Origin: Micromonosporaceae bacterium | GTDB lineage: Bacteria; Actinomycetota; Actinomycetes; Mycobacteriales; Micromonosporaceae | NCBI GenBank assembly: GCA_020027875.1 | Contig: JAHRHA010000017.1 | Span: forward strand, 1-61,387 | Reading direction: 5' to 3' | Length of the DNA stretch: 61,387 nt | In this document: piece after piece, positions 25,799 to 34,990 of the stretch | Numbering within the stretch: position 1 is the stretch's first letter | How the letters are laid out: the number at the start of each line of letters is the position of its first letter | Notes under the pieces: model-generated | The model's input: the letters and a program-made list of their open reading frames with translations, nothing else | Database searches by the model: none | Told to the model about the DNA's origin: nothing | Program-made: the position numbers and the translations under genes

Positions 25799-26958
25799 CA
25801 GTGACCTCCCGCGAACGTCTCGAGGTACCGGGCGAACGTCTCCCGCTGCTCGTCAATCTCTGGTGAGCCGGTGGGGTAAACGTGGTCGAACATCTCCAGC
25901 GGATCCGGGTTGGGCATCGACAGCACGCGCTCCCGCAGCGCTCCCGCCTCTCGGGCCGCCTCATCCTCGAGCGCGCCGAAGAAGGTGTCATCCGCGGCGT
26001 GCGTGCGCTCAAGGTACGAGCGAAGTCGCTTGATCGGATCCTTGGCCTGCCACGCCTCCACCTCGGACGCGATGCGGTAGCGAGTCGGGTCGTCCGACGT
26101 AGTGTGCGCGCCCATGCGGTACGTGTAGGCCTCGATGAGCGTCGGACCCTGCCCATGGCGGGCATCGTCGAGCGCCTTACGGGTCACCGCGTAGCACGCG
26201 AGCACGTCGTTGCCGTCGACGCGGACACCGGGGAATCCGAAGCCGGCCGCGCGCTGGTACAGCGGCACGCGGGTCTGGCGTTCCAGCGGCTCGGAGATCG
26301 CGTACTGGTTGTTCTGGCAGAAGAACACGACGGGCGAGTTGAAGACGCTGGCCCACACGAACGCCTCGTTGACATCGCCCTGGGAGGTGGCGCCGTCGCC
26401 GAAGTAGGCGATGACGGCCTCGCCGTCGTCGCTACCCACCTTTCCGTCCATGGCGATGCCCATGGCGTAGCCGGTGGCGTGCAGCGTCTGCGCCCCGATC
26501 ACAATCGTATACATGTTGAACTTATGCTGGTTTGGATCCCAGCCGCCCTGGTCGACGCCTCGGAAAAGGCCGAGCGGCATGATCGGATCAATGCCGCGAC
26601 AGTAGAGCACGCCGTGCTCGCGGTAGGTCGGGAAGGCCATGTCCTGCTTGCGCAGGGCCCGTCCCGAACCCACCTGGGCCGCCTCCTGGCCGAGCAGGCT
26701 AGCCCAGATGCCCAGCTCGCCCTGGCGCTGCAACGCGGTAGCCTCGGCGTCCAACTTGCGAACTATGACCAGATCCCGGTAGAGCCCGCGCAGCTCGTCG
26801 TCGGTGAAGTCGACGTCGTAGTCGGGGTGCTCGACCCTGGATCCATCAGGGGTGAGCAACTGCACGAACTCTGTGTCGGGTGGCTTTCGCCGCCCTTCGT
26901 CCCTCGCCGACGACCGGTTAGCCGTCGCGGGTTGCCGGGCGCCATCGCCCTTCGACAT
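25798..26958 (-). CDS. 2-oxoacid dehydrogenase E1 alpha
   Basis: The E1 alpha subunit (386 residues), which carries the ThDP-binding GDGATSQGDVNEAFVWA motif ending in FFCQNNQYAISEP. It continues with GFPGVRVDGNDVLA and YRMGAHTTSDDPTRYR, the substrate and phosphorylation-loop region of the BCKDH/PDH family. The ATG at 26956-26958 follows GGGAGAC. An in-frame extension to 27096 lacks homology and is not used. It heads a three-gene operon with E1 beta and E2. The complex probably feeds branched-chain or general 2-oxoacids to acyl-CoA for membrane lipids. Confidence 0.92.
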   Translation of the reverse strand: MSKGDGARQPATANRSSARDEGRRKPPDTEFVQLLTPDGSRVEHPDYDVDFTDDELRGLYRDLVIVRKLDAEATALQRQGELGIWASLLGQEAAQVGSGRALRKQDMAFPTYREHGVLYCRGIDPIMPLGLFRGVDQGGWDPNQHKFNMYTIVIGAQTLHATGYAMGIAMDGKVGSDDGEAVIAYFGDGATSQGDVNEAFVWASVFNSPVVFFCQNNQYAISEPLERQTRVPLYQRAAGFGFPGVRVDGNDVLACYAVTRKALDDARHGQGPTLIEAYTYRMGAHTTSDDPTRYRIASEVEAWQAKDPIKRLRSYLERTHAADDTFFGALEDEAAREAGALRERVLSMPNPDPLEMFDHVYPTGSPEIDEQRETFARYLETFAGGH

Positions 26959-27313
26959 CCATGTCTCCCTGTCGTCATGTGCTCGGCAGCGGGGTGTCCC
27001 TGCCGCGCAGTGTCTCGAGCCTCGGCCGGCCCTGTGGTGAGGGTCGTCGTGGCGGGGAGGCCGACCTAGGGGAGGTGCCGCAGGGTATGCGGACATCGCG
27101 ACCCCATTGCCGCCGCCCCAAGCATGTCAGAAGATACGGGCTCACCCCACTCTGGTGTCACGGTTAGGCAGATCACTCGCGGAACGAGTCGGCCAGCGGA
27201 CGCTAAGGGCGACGAGTAACCGCGACCAGAACCTCGGGGCCACGCCGCTCGAGGGCATCACCGGGCTCGACGGTACCGTGCCCACACACTTGAGCATCGT
27301 CCACTCCGCGCGC
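26959..27313. other. 355-base gap between E1 alpha and DUF4173 gene
   Basis: No gene, RNA or repeat is convincing here. It holds the promoter and leader of the E1 operon (transcribed leftward) and the 3' end of the DUF4173 gene. I see no palindrome or T-rich terminator. Confidence 0.5.
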
Positions 27314-29110
27314 TCAGGAGCGGGTCGACCGCCGCAGGTCGCGGCAGAAGTTCTCCCGGCTTCTGTCGGGTGCACGGTAGTCGGCGAGAGTCGCGCGAGC
27401 CTGAGTACGCCCCAGGTTCCACTCGCGCCATTCGTCGGGCCCGGTGCGATCCAGATCAGCGTCGATGTCCATGAGCACACAGCCGCGCTGTGGTTCGGGC
27501 AGACGATCCAGCACCGGAACGGCGTCCGCCGAAAGCTGGGAGAGGTAGTCGAGGTCGATGTTGCCCGTTCTGTCGTACCGGATGAGGTTCTGCTCCGCGA
27601 TGAATCGATCAGGATTGAGCGCGGCGATTCCGAGCAAGGCCACGACGGCCGTGCCGACGACCGCACGCGGCAGCCACATCGCGTGGACGTGCAGGCGGAT
27701 GCCGGCCACGAGTACGAAGACGAAAACGACGCCCAGCCAAACCTCGCACACACTGACGAGCAGCCGCAGTTGGGTGAAGCCGTACGCCTGCTCGTATGCC
27801 CACATGCGACTCAGCGCCGACGCCACGACCACCAGCGCCAGTGCGGCCAGCCCACCCAGAAGCGCACGGAGCCAAATCCGATCGGCCGGGGTCTCCCGCG
27901 CTGCCTTCCGCGCCGCGACGCCGAGAACCACAAGGGTGAGCACGGTGACCGCGAGGAGCTGCCAGAAGCCGCTGCGCGCGTACTCCGCGTAGGTCAGCCC
28001 AGCGGTACGCAGGACGTGGTCGCCCCCGCCGAACAGGATGGTGGCCTGCACTCCCACGAATGCGGCGAAGAGGCCCACGAGCCCGCCGACCGGCAGCGCC
28101 CATTCGATGCGGCGCAGCGACCTTCGTTGCGAGGGCTCGCCGTCGAAGGCGGGTGGTGCCAGCGCCAGGAAGCACGCCCCAAGCGTGCCCAAAGCGAGCA
28201 CCGCGAACGAGAACAGCCAGCGAGCTACCACGCCAGCGTCCACAGTGGGCAGGATGTTCTGGAGCACCTTTGCGAACGCCGCGTCCGCGCCGGCGAACAG
28301 CGCCCCGAAGATCACTAGGAGAGCGACGCCGACCGCGACAGCGGCGGCCGTCCGAGCCGCCGAGCCGCCCGTGCGACTGCGGATCGCGAGCAGCCCTCGA
28401 ACGGTCCACGGGAGGGCGCGCATCGTTGCGATCGGCACCGCCACCGTACCCAGGAAGAGGGCTCGCACGGACCGCCCGCCCGCCAGGGACAGCGACCCGC
28501 ATACGCCCGCGGCGAGCAGGCACAGCACGAAGAGCCACGAGGCCGCGCGTACCGCGCCGACACCCACCAGTGCCAGGGCCGCAATGGCCCACAGGACGCG
28601 GGCAATACCTCCGGTACGGGCACCCGCTCGCCGTGTCCCGTCCGGGCGCACGACGTCGGCCCTGGCACCAGCACCTGGACCGGCACCGCGTGCCCAGGCC
28701 GCGCCAACGGTCGCCGCGGCGGCGACCAGTGCGGTCGCCAGCCATCCAACGCCGGGGCGGTCCCAGGGCACGGCCGCAGCGGCGGCCAGTCCGGCCGCAC
28801 CGGCGGCGATGAGCACTGCAGGCGCCGCCCGCCCACCCGGTCCGGGCCACTGTGGCCCGAAGGTCGGCTGGCGCGCCACGACCGCGACGGGCGCCATCGG
28901 CGCGAGCACAACCGGGGCGGGCGCCGGCGATACCGGCGGACCTGAGACCGGTTGATTCGACGCCGATCCGGCCGGCAGCTGATCCTTCGACACAGTCTGC
29001 GTTGATGGGGCAATGGCCTTCGAGCCAGTCGTCGGTAGCTCCGCCGCCGCGGGCGTGGTCGGTGCAGATGTCTCGAAGTCGCGGGGCGTCTGACTATCGG
29101 TCTCCGGCAT
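27314..29110 (-). CDS. DUF4173/DUF4153-like polytopic membrane protein
   Basis: A 598-residue protein. It starts with a Pro/Ala-rich cytoplasmic region of about 90 residues. About 12 hydrophobic segments follow, and the soluble tail NIDLDYLSQLSADAVPVLDR with CRDLRRSTRS closes it. The family is known from many actinomycetes, of unknown function and often beside regulators. It lies upstream of the sensor kinase in reading direction order reversed (the kinase and regulator genes are upstream on the same strand). The spacing to the kinase gene is 79 bases, so it may be the output of this two-component system. Confidence 0.7.
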   Translation of the reverse strand: MPETDSQTPRDFETSAPTTPAAAELPTTGSKAIAPSTQTVSKDQLPAGSASNQPVSGPPVSPAPAPVVLAPMAPVAVVARQPTFGPQWPGPGGRAAPAVLIAAGAAGLAAAAAVPWDRPGVGWLATALVAAAATVGAAWARGAGPGAGARADVVRPDGTRRAGARTGGIARVLWAIAALALVGVGAVRAASWLFVLCLLAAGVCGSLSLAGGRSVRALFLGTVAVPIATMRALPWTVRGLLAIRSRTGGSAARTAAAVAVGVALLVIFGALFAGADAAFAKVLQNILPTVDAGVVARWLFSFAVLALGTLGACFLALAPPAFDGEPSQRRSLRRIEWALPVGGLVGLFAAFVGVQATILFGGGDHVLRTAGLTYAEYARSGFWQLLAVTVLTLVVLGVAARKAARETPADRIWLRALLGGLAALALVVVASALSRMWAYEQAYGFTQLRLLVSVCEVWLGVVFVFVLVAGIRLHVHAMWLPRAVVGTAVVALLGIAALNPDRFIAEQNLIRYDRTGNIDLDYLSQLSADAVPVLDRLPEPQRGCVLMDIDADLDRTGPDEWREWNLGRTQARATLADYRAPDRSRENFCRDLRRSTRS

Positions 29111-29189
29111 GGTCAGCTCCGTTCAGGATGGGTATAGCTGCACTGCTAGTGATCGTCTGTAGCCTCAATCCGGGAAGGGGCCGAACTCC

Positions 29190-30284
29190 TCATTGAACGA
29201 GGCCACTATCCCGAATGTTGCGTGCTACTTGAACCTGGGACGGGATAGTGACGCGCATCAGACAGCCCAAAGTTCCGATGTCCGTCGCCGCGCCCGTTGG
29301 GGCCGCGTCCGCCACCGCGATTGTGCCTTGATGCAGACGCACCACCCACCGAGCGATGGCGAGGCCGAGCCCGGTGCCTCCGCTCGTCGCGCGCTCGCCA
29401 CGGGTGAATCGTTCGAAGACCCGGTCCCGCTCTCCCGGCGCGATGCCGGGCCCGTCATCGCGCACCTCAAGCACCAGGCAGCCAGCGGTTGAACGAACCG
29501 CGACGTCGACCCGCGCGCCGTCCGGCGAATGGCGAGCGGCATTGTCAAGCAGGTTGAGTAGGACCTGCTTGAGTCGATCCCGATCGGCGACCGCCAGCCC
29601 GTCCGCGGGTACCACCGACGAGGTGAAATCGACGTCGCGCCCAGCGCCGGCGGCGACCACCCTCGCCTCGGCGACCACCTCGTCGATGAAGGGCTGCACC
29701 TCGAATGTTGTCAGCTCAAGAGCATGGACACCGGCGTCGATCCGCGATAGATCGAGTAACTCGGTCACCAGGCGTCCCAGGCGCTCGGTCTGGGCGAGTG
29801 CGGTGCGAAGCGTGGCGGGGTCGGCGTCGGCTACACCGTCCACAATGTTCTCGAGCACAGCCTGGAGCGCAGTGATCGGCGTCCGTAGTTCGTGGGAGAC
29901 GTTCGCAATCAGCTCACGCCGGTGCTGTTCGGCGGCGGCCAGATCCGCTGACATCAGATTGAAGGCCTGGGCCAGTTCGCCGACCTCGTCGCGCGATGTC
30001 GCCCGTACTCTTCGGGAGTAGTCGCCTCGGGCCATCGCCCTCGCCGCCGCGGTCATCTCACGCAGCGGTCGGGTCGTCCCGTGTGCCAGGACAAGCGTCG
30101 TGAGCAGGGCGAGCCCAATTGCCACGGCCGATGTGCCGTACGGGATCCAGCCGATTTTGTACCAGAAGTAGGCTAACCCGGCCGCGCCCGACGCGACCAC
30201 GAGCAAGCCCAGCTTAAGTTTGATGGATCGAACTGGGTCGAGTGGGCGTGGCAGCGCCGCCGTCAGGCGACCGAGAATCCTCAT
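29190..30284 (-). CDS. Sensor histidine kinase
   Basis: A 364-residue membrane histidine kinase with two hydrophobic segments near residues 25-75 and a very short outside loop. A HAMP domain (TTRPLREMTAAARAMARGDY) leads to the HisKA phosphoacceptor helix (LIANVSHELRTPITALQAVL), and then ATP-binding boxes: N box LLNLLDNAARHSP, G1 EVRDDGPGIAPGERDRVF and G2 GGTGLGLAIARWVV. It overlaps the response regulator by four bases, so the pair is translated together. The external sensor is too small to suggest a ligand, so it probably senses in or at the membrane. Confidence 0.9.
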   Translation of the reverse strand: MRILGRLTAALPRPLDPVRSIKLKLGLLVVASGAAGLAYFWYKIGWIPYGTSAVAIGLALLTTLVLAHGTTRPLREMTAAARAMARGDYSRRVRATSRDEVGELAQAFNLMSADLAAAEQHRRELIANVSHELRTPITALQAVLENIVDGVADADPATLRTALAQTERLGRLVTELLDLSRIDAGVHALELTTFEVQPFIDEVVAEARVVAAGAGRDVDFTSSVVPADGLAVADRDRLKQVLLNLLDNAARHSPDGARVDVAVRSTAGCLVLEVRDDGPGIAPGERDRVFERFTRGERATSGGTGLGLAIARWVVRLHQGTIAVADAAPTGAATDIGTLGCLMRVTIPSQVQVARNIRDSGLVQ

Positions 30285-31060
30285 GGTCGGGCCTCCAGGG
30301 CGTAGCCGACGCCGTGCACAGTGCGGATCAGGTCGGCGCCGAGCTTGCGGCGAAGTGCCTTCACATGACTGTCCACTGTGCGCGTCCCCGATGCGTCGGC
30401 CCAGCCCCAGACCTCGGCGAGCAACCGCTCGCGCGGCAGCACCGCCCGCGGCCGGCTCGCGAGGTGGACCAGGAGGTCAAACTCCGTCGGAGTGAGGTGC
30501 GCCTCGACGCCGGCCCGCCGTACTCGCCGTTCCGAACGGTTGATCTCCAGGTCGCCCACCACGATCGGGGTCTCGTCTCGGTGACCGCCCGATGGGCCAG
30601 CGCGGTCTACCCGCCGCAATAGTGCGTGCACCCGGGCCGCCAACTCCCGCATCGAAAACGGTTTGGTGAGGTAGTCGTCCGCCCCCACGGCCAGGCCGAC
30701 CAGCAGATCCGTTTCGTCGCCGCGGGCGGTGAGCATGAGTACGGAGACTGGGCGCTCGGCTTGGATGCGTCGGCACACCTCGAGGCCGTCGAAGCCGGGC
30801 AGCATCACATCGAGAACCACGAGATCCGGTTTACCCGCCCGAGCCTTGGCGACGGCCGATGGGCCGTCGTACGCGAGGTCGACCGTGAAGCCCTCGGCCC
30901 GCAGGCGAGCAGCGACGGACTGGGCGATCGTCCGCTCGTCCTCGACCACCAGAATCCGGCGCTGATTGCTCCCTATGCCCGGCAGCCTAGGGATCGACCG
31001 TGCAGAGCGCTTGCCGAGGTTGTGAACGTCTCGTGGAGGCCTCAAGATCGCCGTGATCAC
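30281..31060 (-). CDS. OmpR-family response regulator
   Basis: The receiver domain starts at RRILVVEDE and has the phosphoacceptor in LVVLDVMLPGFDG and the switch Lys in YLTKPFSMREL. The C-terminal winged helix ends in TVDSHVKALRRKLGADLIRT. The start is uncertain. The only obvious candidate is a GTG at 31058-31060, which lies inside the R-family repeat (31043-31113) and adds 35 untypical residues. A better start close to RRILVV would need a rare codon such as CTG. It cotranscribes with the histidine kinase. Confidence 0.88.
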   Translation of the reverse strand: MITAILRPPRDVHNLGKRSARSIPRLPGIGSNQRRILVVEDERTIAQSVAARLRAEGFTVDLAYDGPSAVAKARAGKPDLVVLDVMLPGFDGLEVCRRIQAERPVSVLMLTARGDETDLLVGLAVGADDYLTKPFSMRELAARVHALLRRVDRAGPSGGHRDETPIVVGDLEINRSERRVRRAGVEAHLTPTEFDLLVHLASRPRAVLPRERLLAEVWGWADASGTRTVDSHVKALRRKLGADLIRTVHGVGYALEARP

Positions 31061-31113
31061 GTCCTGGCCGTCGCGAAAAGCCGTCGATCATGACCTGGAG
31101 GTCATGATCGACG
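31043..31113. repeat. Dispersed palindromic repeat, family R copy 1
   Basis: The 71-base unit contains a perfect 32-base palindrome (31082-31113): arms CGTCGATCATGACCT and AGGTCATGATCGACG around GG. It matches 34920-34990 over about 63 of 71 positions. It lies between the sugar transferase stop and the response regulator start, and part of it is inside the putative regulator N-terminus. Confidence 0.9.
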
Positions 31114-31137
31114 AGTAGGGGCGCCGAGAAAGGGGGC

Positions 31138-32769
31138 TTAGTAGGCGCCTTTGCGGCCGAAGACCACGCCGACCGTGCGCCAGAGGATCACCAGGTCGAA
31201 GGCGAGCGACCAGTTGTCCACGTAGTAGAGATCAAGCCGCACCGCGTCGTCCCAGGAGAGTTCCGAACGCCCGGAGACCTGCCACAGCCCGGTCATGCCG
31301 GGCCGGACCAGCAGCCGGCGGCGCACGTCGCCTAGGAAGTCGCCGTCATCCGCGGGCAGCGGGCGCGGTCCCACCAGGGACATCTCGCCCTTGAGAACGT
31401 TGAACAGCTGCGGCAGCTCGTCGAGAGAGGTCCGACGAAGGAACCGCCCAACCGGAGTGACGCGGGGATCATTCTTAATCTTGAAGAGGAGCCCGTCACT
31501 CTCGTTCTGATCGACGAGGTGGGCCAGCCGATCCTCTGCGTCCGCGTACATAGTGCGGAACTTCATCACGTGGAAGGTCTTTCCCTCGCGGCCGACCCGC
31601 GCCTGTCTGAAGTAGGCCGACCCCCGATCGGACATCCAGATCATGGCGGAGATCACCGCGAAGAGCGGCAGAAGCACCAGCAGCATGAGGGCCGCGAGGA
31701 TTCGGTCCATCAGGTTCTTGAACAGCCAGGCCAGGCCGGAGAGCTTCGGCTCCTCCACGTGCAGCAGCGGCAGTCCCTCGACCGGCCGGATGTGCACCCG
31801 AGGGCCGGCGATGTCGGTGAGCTGCGGGGCTACGACGAGATCGATGCCAGTACCCTCCAGTTGCCAGGCCAGGCGACGAAGCTCGCCCGGTTCGGAACTG
31901 GCCGACCCACACACCGCGATCGTGTCCGCGCCGAGTTCGCGGACCAGGCTCATCACGTCCCGACCGGCGAAGACCGGTACCGGCGACTGGGACCCGCGGC
32001 TCTGCGCGTACCGCTCGGTCAAGTGGATGCCCACCGGCACGAGCCCCGCGCCCGGTACCCGGCTCACCGCCGTATAGACGTCGGTCGCCTCGGCGAACGT
32101 CCCGATGAGCAGCACCCGGTGGACCGCCCGGCCGCGGCCGCGGGCCAGGACGAGCATGCGTCGCGCTAGCCAGCGCCCCAGGATGACATAGACGAGGGCC
32201 CCGACCAGGGCCGTCGCCACCGAGAGCCGGGACAGGTTGGTCTTCGTGGCGAAGGCGACGAACGACACCGTCGCGGCAACCGAGATCGAGGCACGGAAGA
32301 CCCGCTTGAACTCGTCCGTGCCGACGCCCAGGTAGCGACGGTCGTACGCACCGTGACCCCAGAGCACGATGAGCCAGGCGAGCGGTAGCAGCAGGTAGGC
32401 GACGAGCCGGAATAGCTCCGGCGAGTGCTGGAAACCCGAGTCCGCCTGAGCGAAGAGCGAGATGGCGGTGAAGCTCGCCAACGCGGTGGCGGCGCAGTCG
32501 ACGACGAGCAGAGCAATGGCGTACGGGCGGTGCCAGGTCGACACCCGGCGGACCGCGCGGTACCAGGACGAGCGAGGGACCCCATTGTTCTTGTTCGGCT
32601 CGATCTCGACGCTCTCCACTACCCGCGACCGATGCCTGCCCCGGCGCGGAACATCGGTGGCTTGGGGTTGGAGGCTTGTCGTCACCTGGGGTGTGCCCTC
32701 CCACGCCGCGTCGGTCAGCCGACCTTGATTCGCTGGAGTTTCGCGCGCCGTTTCACGCACGAGCGGCAC
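31138..32769 (-). CDS. Polyprenyl-phosphate sugar-1-phosphate transferase (WbaP/CpsE-like)
   Basis: A 543-residue initiating transferase for surface polysaccharide. The N-terminal half has several membrane segments. A Rossmann-like CoA-binding region follows ([20 protein letters not shown]). The catalytic C-terminal bacterial sugar transferase domain includes [20 protein letters not shown] (the FRAxRVG..KFRTM signature), [20 protein letters not shown] and [16 protein letters not shown]. This protein would attach the first sugar phosphate to undecaprenyl-phosphate in the membrane. It heads a locus that continues with a GT4 transferase and the trio at 34979-37465. The acceptor sugar is unknown. 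Confidence 0.9.
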   Translation of the reverse strand: MPLVRETARETPANQGRLTDAAWEGTPQVTTSLQPQATDVPRRGRHRSRVVESVEIEPNKNNGVPRSSWYRAVRRVSTWHRPYAIALLVVDCAATALASFTAISLFAQADSGFQHSPELFRLVAYLLLPLAWLIVLWGHGAYDRRYLGVGTDEFKRVFRASISVAATVSFVAFATKTNLSRLSVATALVGALVYVILGRWLARRMLVLARGRGRAVHRVLLIGTFAEATDVYTAVSRVPGAGLVPVGIHLTERYAQSRGSQSPVPVFAGRDVMSLVRELGADTIAVCGSASSEPGELRRLAWQLEGTGIDLVVAPQLTDIAGPRVHIRPVEGLPLLHVEEPKLSGLAWLFKNLMDRILAALMLLVLLPLFAVISAMIWMSDRGSAYFRQARVGREGKTFHVMKFRTMYADAEDRLAHLVDQNESDGLLFKIKNDPRVTPVGRFLRRTSLDELPQLFNVLKGEMSLVGPRPLPADDGDFLGDVRRRLLVRPGMTGLWQVSGRSELSWDDAVRLDLYYVDNWSLAFDLVILWRTVGVVFGRKGAY

Positions 32770-32896
32770 GCCGACGCGGCGCGGTCATAGATAAATCAAG
32801 TGTGCCATGACCAGCCGCCGGTGGTGCCGCCCGGCCGACACTAGTGCCCAGACGGGTCCGCTGTCGAGGCGAAGTCCGCACACCGATACACCCTGG

Positions 32897-33751
32897 TCAC
32901 CGAAGGAGCTTGGACATCCTGCGGTCGGCGAGGGGCTTACCGCCCGTCTGGCAGCCGGGGCAGTACTGGAGGCTCGAATCGGCGAAAGAGACCTCACGGA
33001 TCAGATCTCCACAGACCGGGCACGGCAGGCCGGTTCGGGCATGCACTACGAGCCCGGATCGCTTCTCGCCCTTGAGGCTGGCGGCCCCCTGACCCACCGA
33101 CCGCGCGACCGCGTCGGCCAACACCGACTGGGTCGCCTCGTACAGTGTCGCCATCTGTTCGGGGGTGAGCCGGTCGCTGATCGCGAACGGGGAGAGCCTA
33201 GCCCGGTGCAGGATCTCGTCGGAGTACGCATTGCCGATGCCGGCCAGCACCTCCTGGTCGGTCAGCACTCCCTTGATCTGTCCGCGCCGGGAGCGGATCC
33301 GCGCCGTAAACGCCTCCGGATCGGCGGCGAGCGCGTCCGGACCCAGTCGGGCCACGCCTGGCACCTCCTTCGGATCGCGGACGAGGTAGGCGGCGAGCTT
33401 CTTCTGCGTACCCTGTTCCGTGAGGTCGAAGCCGGCGCCGTCGTCCAGTCGCACCCGCAGCGCGATCGGGCCCTTGCCGGGCTTGAGCGGCGTCGCCGGG
33501 ATCGGTTCGCGGTAGTGCAGCCAGCCGGCCCTGGCCAGGTGCACCACGAGATGAAGATCTCCCGCGGCGAGGTCGAGGAACTTACCGTGGCGGCCAGACC
33601 TGGTGATCTCCAGTCCGTGCAGCGCCGTCGGTGGTGGATCGAACGTTTTCAGCGCGCTGATCGCGGCCACGTCGACACGTTCGATGCGCCGTCCGACGAC
33701 CCGCGCGCGCAGATCCGCGGCTAGGGCCTCCACCTCTGGCAGTTCGGGCAC
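32897..33751 (-). CDS. Fpg/Nei-family DNA glycosylase
   Basis: A 284-residue base-excision repair glycosylase. The GTG at 33749-33751 gives VPELPEVEALAADLR, with the catalytic Pro after the start residue and Glu next to it. The H2TH region (GVLTDQEVLAGIGNAYSDEI) and the C-terminal zinc finger CPVCGDLIRE ... CPGCQTGG are present. A longer upstream frame to 33859 would bury the catalytic Pro. It is encoded within a glycan locus, with no evident functional link. Confidence 0.88.
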   Translation of the reverse strand: MPELPEVEALAADLRARVVGRRIERVDVAAISALKTFDPPPTALHGLEITRSGRHGKFLDLAAGDLHLVVHLARAGWLHYREPIPATPLKPGKGPIALRVRLDDGAGFDLTEQGTQKKLAAYLVRDPKEVPGVARLGPDALAADPEAFTARIRSRRGQIKGVLTDQEVLAGIGNAYSDEILHRARLSPFAISDRLTPEQMATLYEATQSVLADAVARSVGQGAASLKGEKRSGLVVHARTGLPCPVCGDLIREVSFADSSLQYCPGCQTGGKPLADRRMSKLLR

Positions 33752-33775
33752 GCGCCCACGGTACCTTCTGGGGCG

Positions 33776-34933
33776 ATGAAGGTCGTTATCGCACACAACC
33801 GTTACTCGTCGGCCCAGCCCTCCGGCGAGAACACGATCGTCGATCAGGAGATCGTGCAACTGCGCGCCGCCGGCGTCGATGTGCTGCCGTTTCTGCGCTC
33901 GTCCGACGAGATCGCGACCCTACCGCTGGTGCAGAAGGCCTTGCTGCCGCTGTCGCCCCTCTACGCCGGGCGAGCACAGCACGAATTGCGGACCCTCTTG
34001 CGGGCGGAGCGGGCCGACCTGCTGCACGTGCACAACCCGTATCCGCTGCTGTCGCCGTGGGTGGTACGCACCGCACACGCGTGCGGTGTACCCGTGGTGC
34101 AGACCGTGCACAACTACCGGCAAGTATGCGCGAACGGGGTCTTCTTCCGAGACGGCCACATCTGCACGGACTGCGTTGGGCGCGCCTTCCCGACGCCGGC
34201 GATCGTGCACTCCTGCTACCGAGGTTCCAAGGCGCAGAGCGCGGTGATGGCCACCACCCTCGCCGCGCACCGCGCGACCTGGCGCTCCGTGGACCGTTAC
34301 ATCGCACTGACCGACGCGATCGCGTCGCATCTGCGGGACTTCGGCATCCCCGACGATCGCATCGTGGTGAAGCCCAACTCGGTGCCTGATCCCGGTCCCC
34401 CCGACCCGGTCGGCGACGGCTTCCTCCTGCTCGGGCGGCTCGCCACGGAGAAGGGCGTCGGGTTGCTGCTCGAGGCTTGGCAGCGCCATGCGGTCGGGTC
34501 GCTTCCGCCGCTGCGCATCGTTGGCGACGGGCCGTTGCGTCCGCAGGTGGAAGCGGCTGCCGCGGCGCGGTCAGACGTCGTGTTCCTGGGGCAACTCGAC
34601 CAGACCGGGGTACGGGCAGCGCTGCGCGACGCGTCGGTCCTGCTGGCACCGTCGCTCTGGCAGGACGTCCTGCCGACGGTCATCCTCGAGGCACTCGCCG
34701 CCGGCCGACCCGTGCTCGGCACGGCCCTGGGCGGCATCCCCTATCTAGTGGGTTCTGCGGGGTGGATCGTCGAGCCGTCCGTCGACGCGCTCGCCGCGGC
34801 CCTACCGCGGTGTCGCGCCGAGGCTCCCGCTCTGGCCGTCCCGGCCCGCGATCGCTACCTGGCGACATTCCACCCCGACGTGGTGTTGGGCCAACTCCTC
34901 GCCATCTACCGCTCCACCACAAGATCGCGGTGA
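33776..34933 (+). CDS. GT4-family glycosyltransferase
   Basis: A GT-B retaining transferase of 385 residues, likely using a nucleotide sugar. The N-terminal domain has VVIAHNRYSSAQPSGENTIV and LLHVHNPYPLLSPWVVRTAH. It has an unusual cysteine cluster: NYRQVCANGVFFRDGHICTD followed by a further CVG and, 10-15 residues on, SCYRG, possibly a structural metal site. The C-terminal half has LLLGRLATEKGVGLLLEAWQ and the EX7E-like region PTVILEALAAGRPVLGTALG. Its last codons overlap the R-family repeat. It is likely to build the polysaccharide started by the sugar transferase at 31138-32769. Confidence 0.85.
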   Translation: MKVVIAHNRYSSAQPSGENTIVDQEIVQLRAAGVDVLPFLRSSDEIATLPLVQKALLPLSPLYAGRAQHELRTLLRAERADLLHVHNPYPLLSPWVVRTAHACGVPVVQTVHNYRQVCANGVFFRDGHICTDCVGRAFPTPAIVHSCYRGSKAQSAVMATTLAAHRATWRSVDRYIALTDAIASHLRDFGIPDDRIVVKPNSVPDPGPPDPVGDGFLLLGRLATEKGVGLLLEAWQRHAVGSLPPLRIVGDGPLRPQVEAAAAARSDVVFLGQLDQTGVRAALRDASVLLAPSLWQDVLPTVILEALAAGRPVLGTALGGIPYLVGSAGWIVEPSVDALAAALPRCRAEAPALAVPARDRYLATFHPDVVLGQLLAIYRSTTRSR

Positions 34934-34990
34934 TCACGGTCTGACCGTCGCAGAATGGCGTCGATCATGACCTGGAGGTCATGATCGACG
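34920..34990. repeat. Dispersed palindromic repeat, family R copy 2
   Basis: The same 71-base unit as at 31043-31113, with the identical 32-base palindrome at 34959-34990. It lies between two convergent genes. The GT4 stop (34931-34933) and the CDP-alcohol transferase stop (34979-34981) are both inside it, which suits a bidirectional terminator. The sequence extends into both coding frames. Confidence 0.9.

Noticed and set aside
27107..28318. 403-codon plus-strand frame through the DUF4173 gene and its downstream gap
   Set aside because: It runs antisense to a real gene and contains no recognisable domain.
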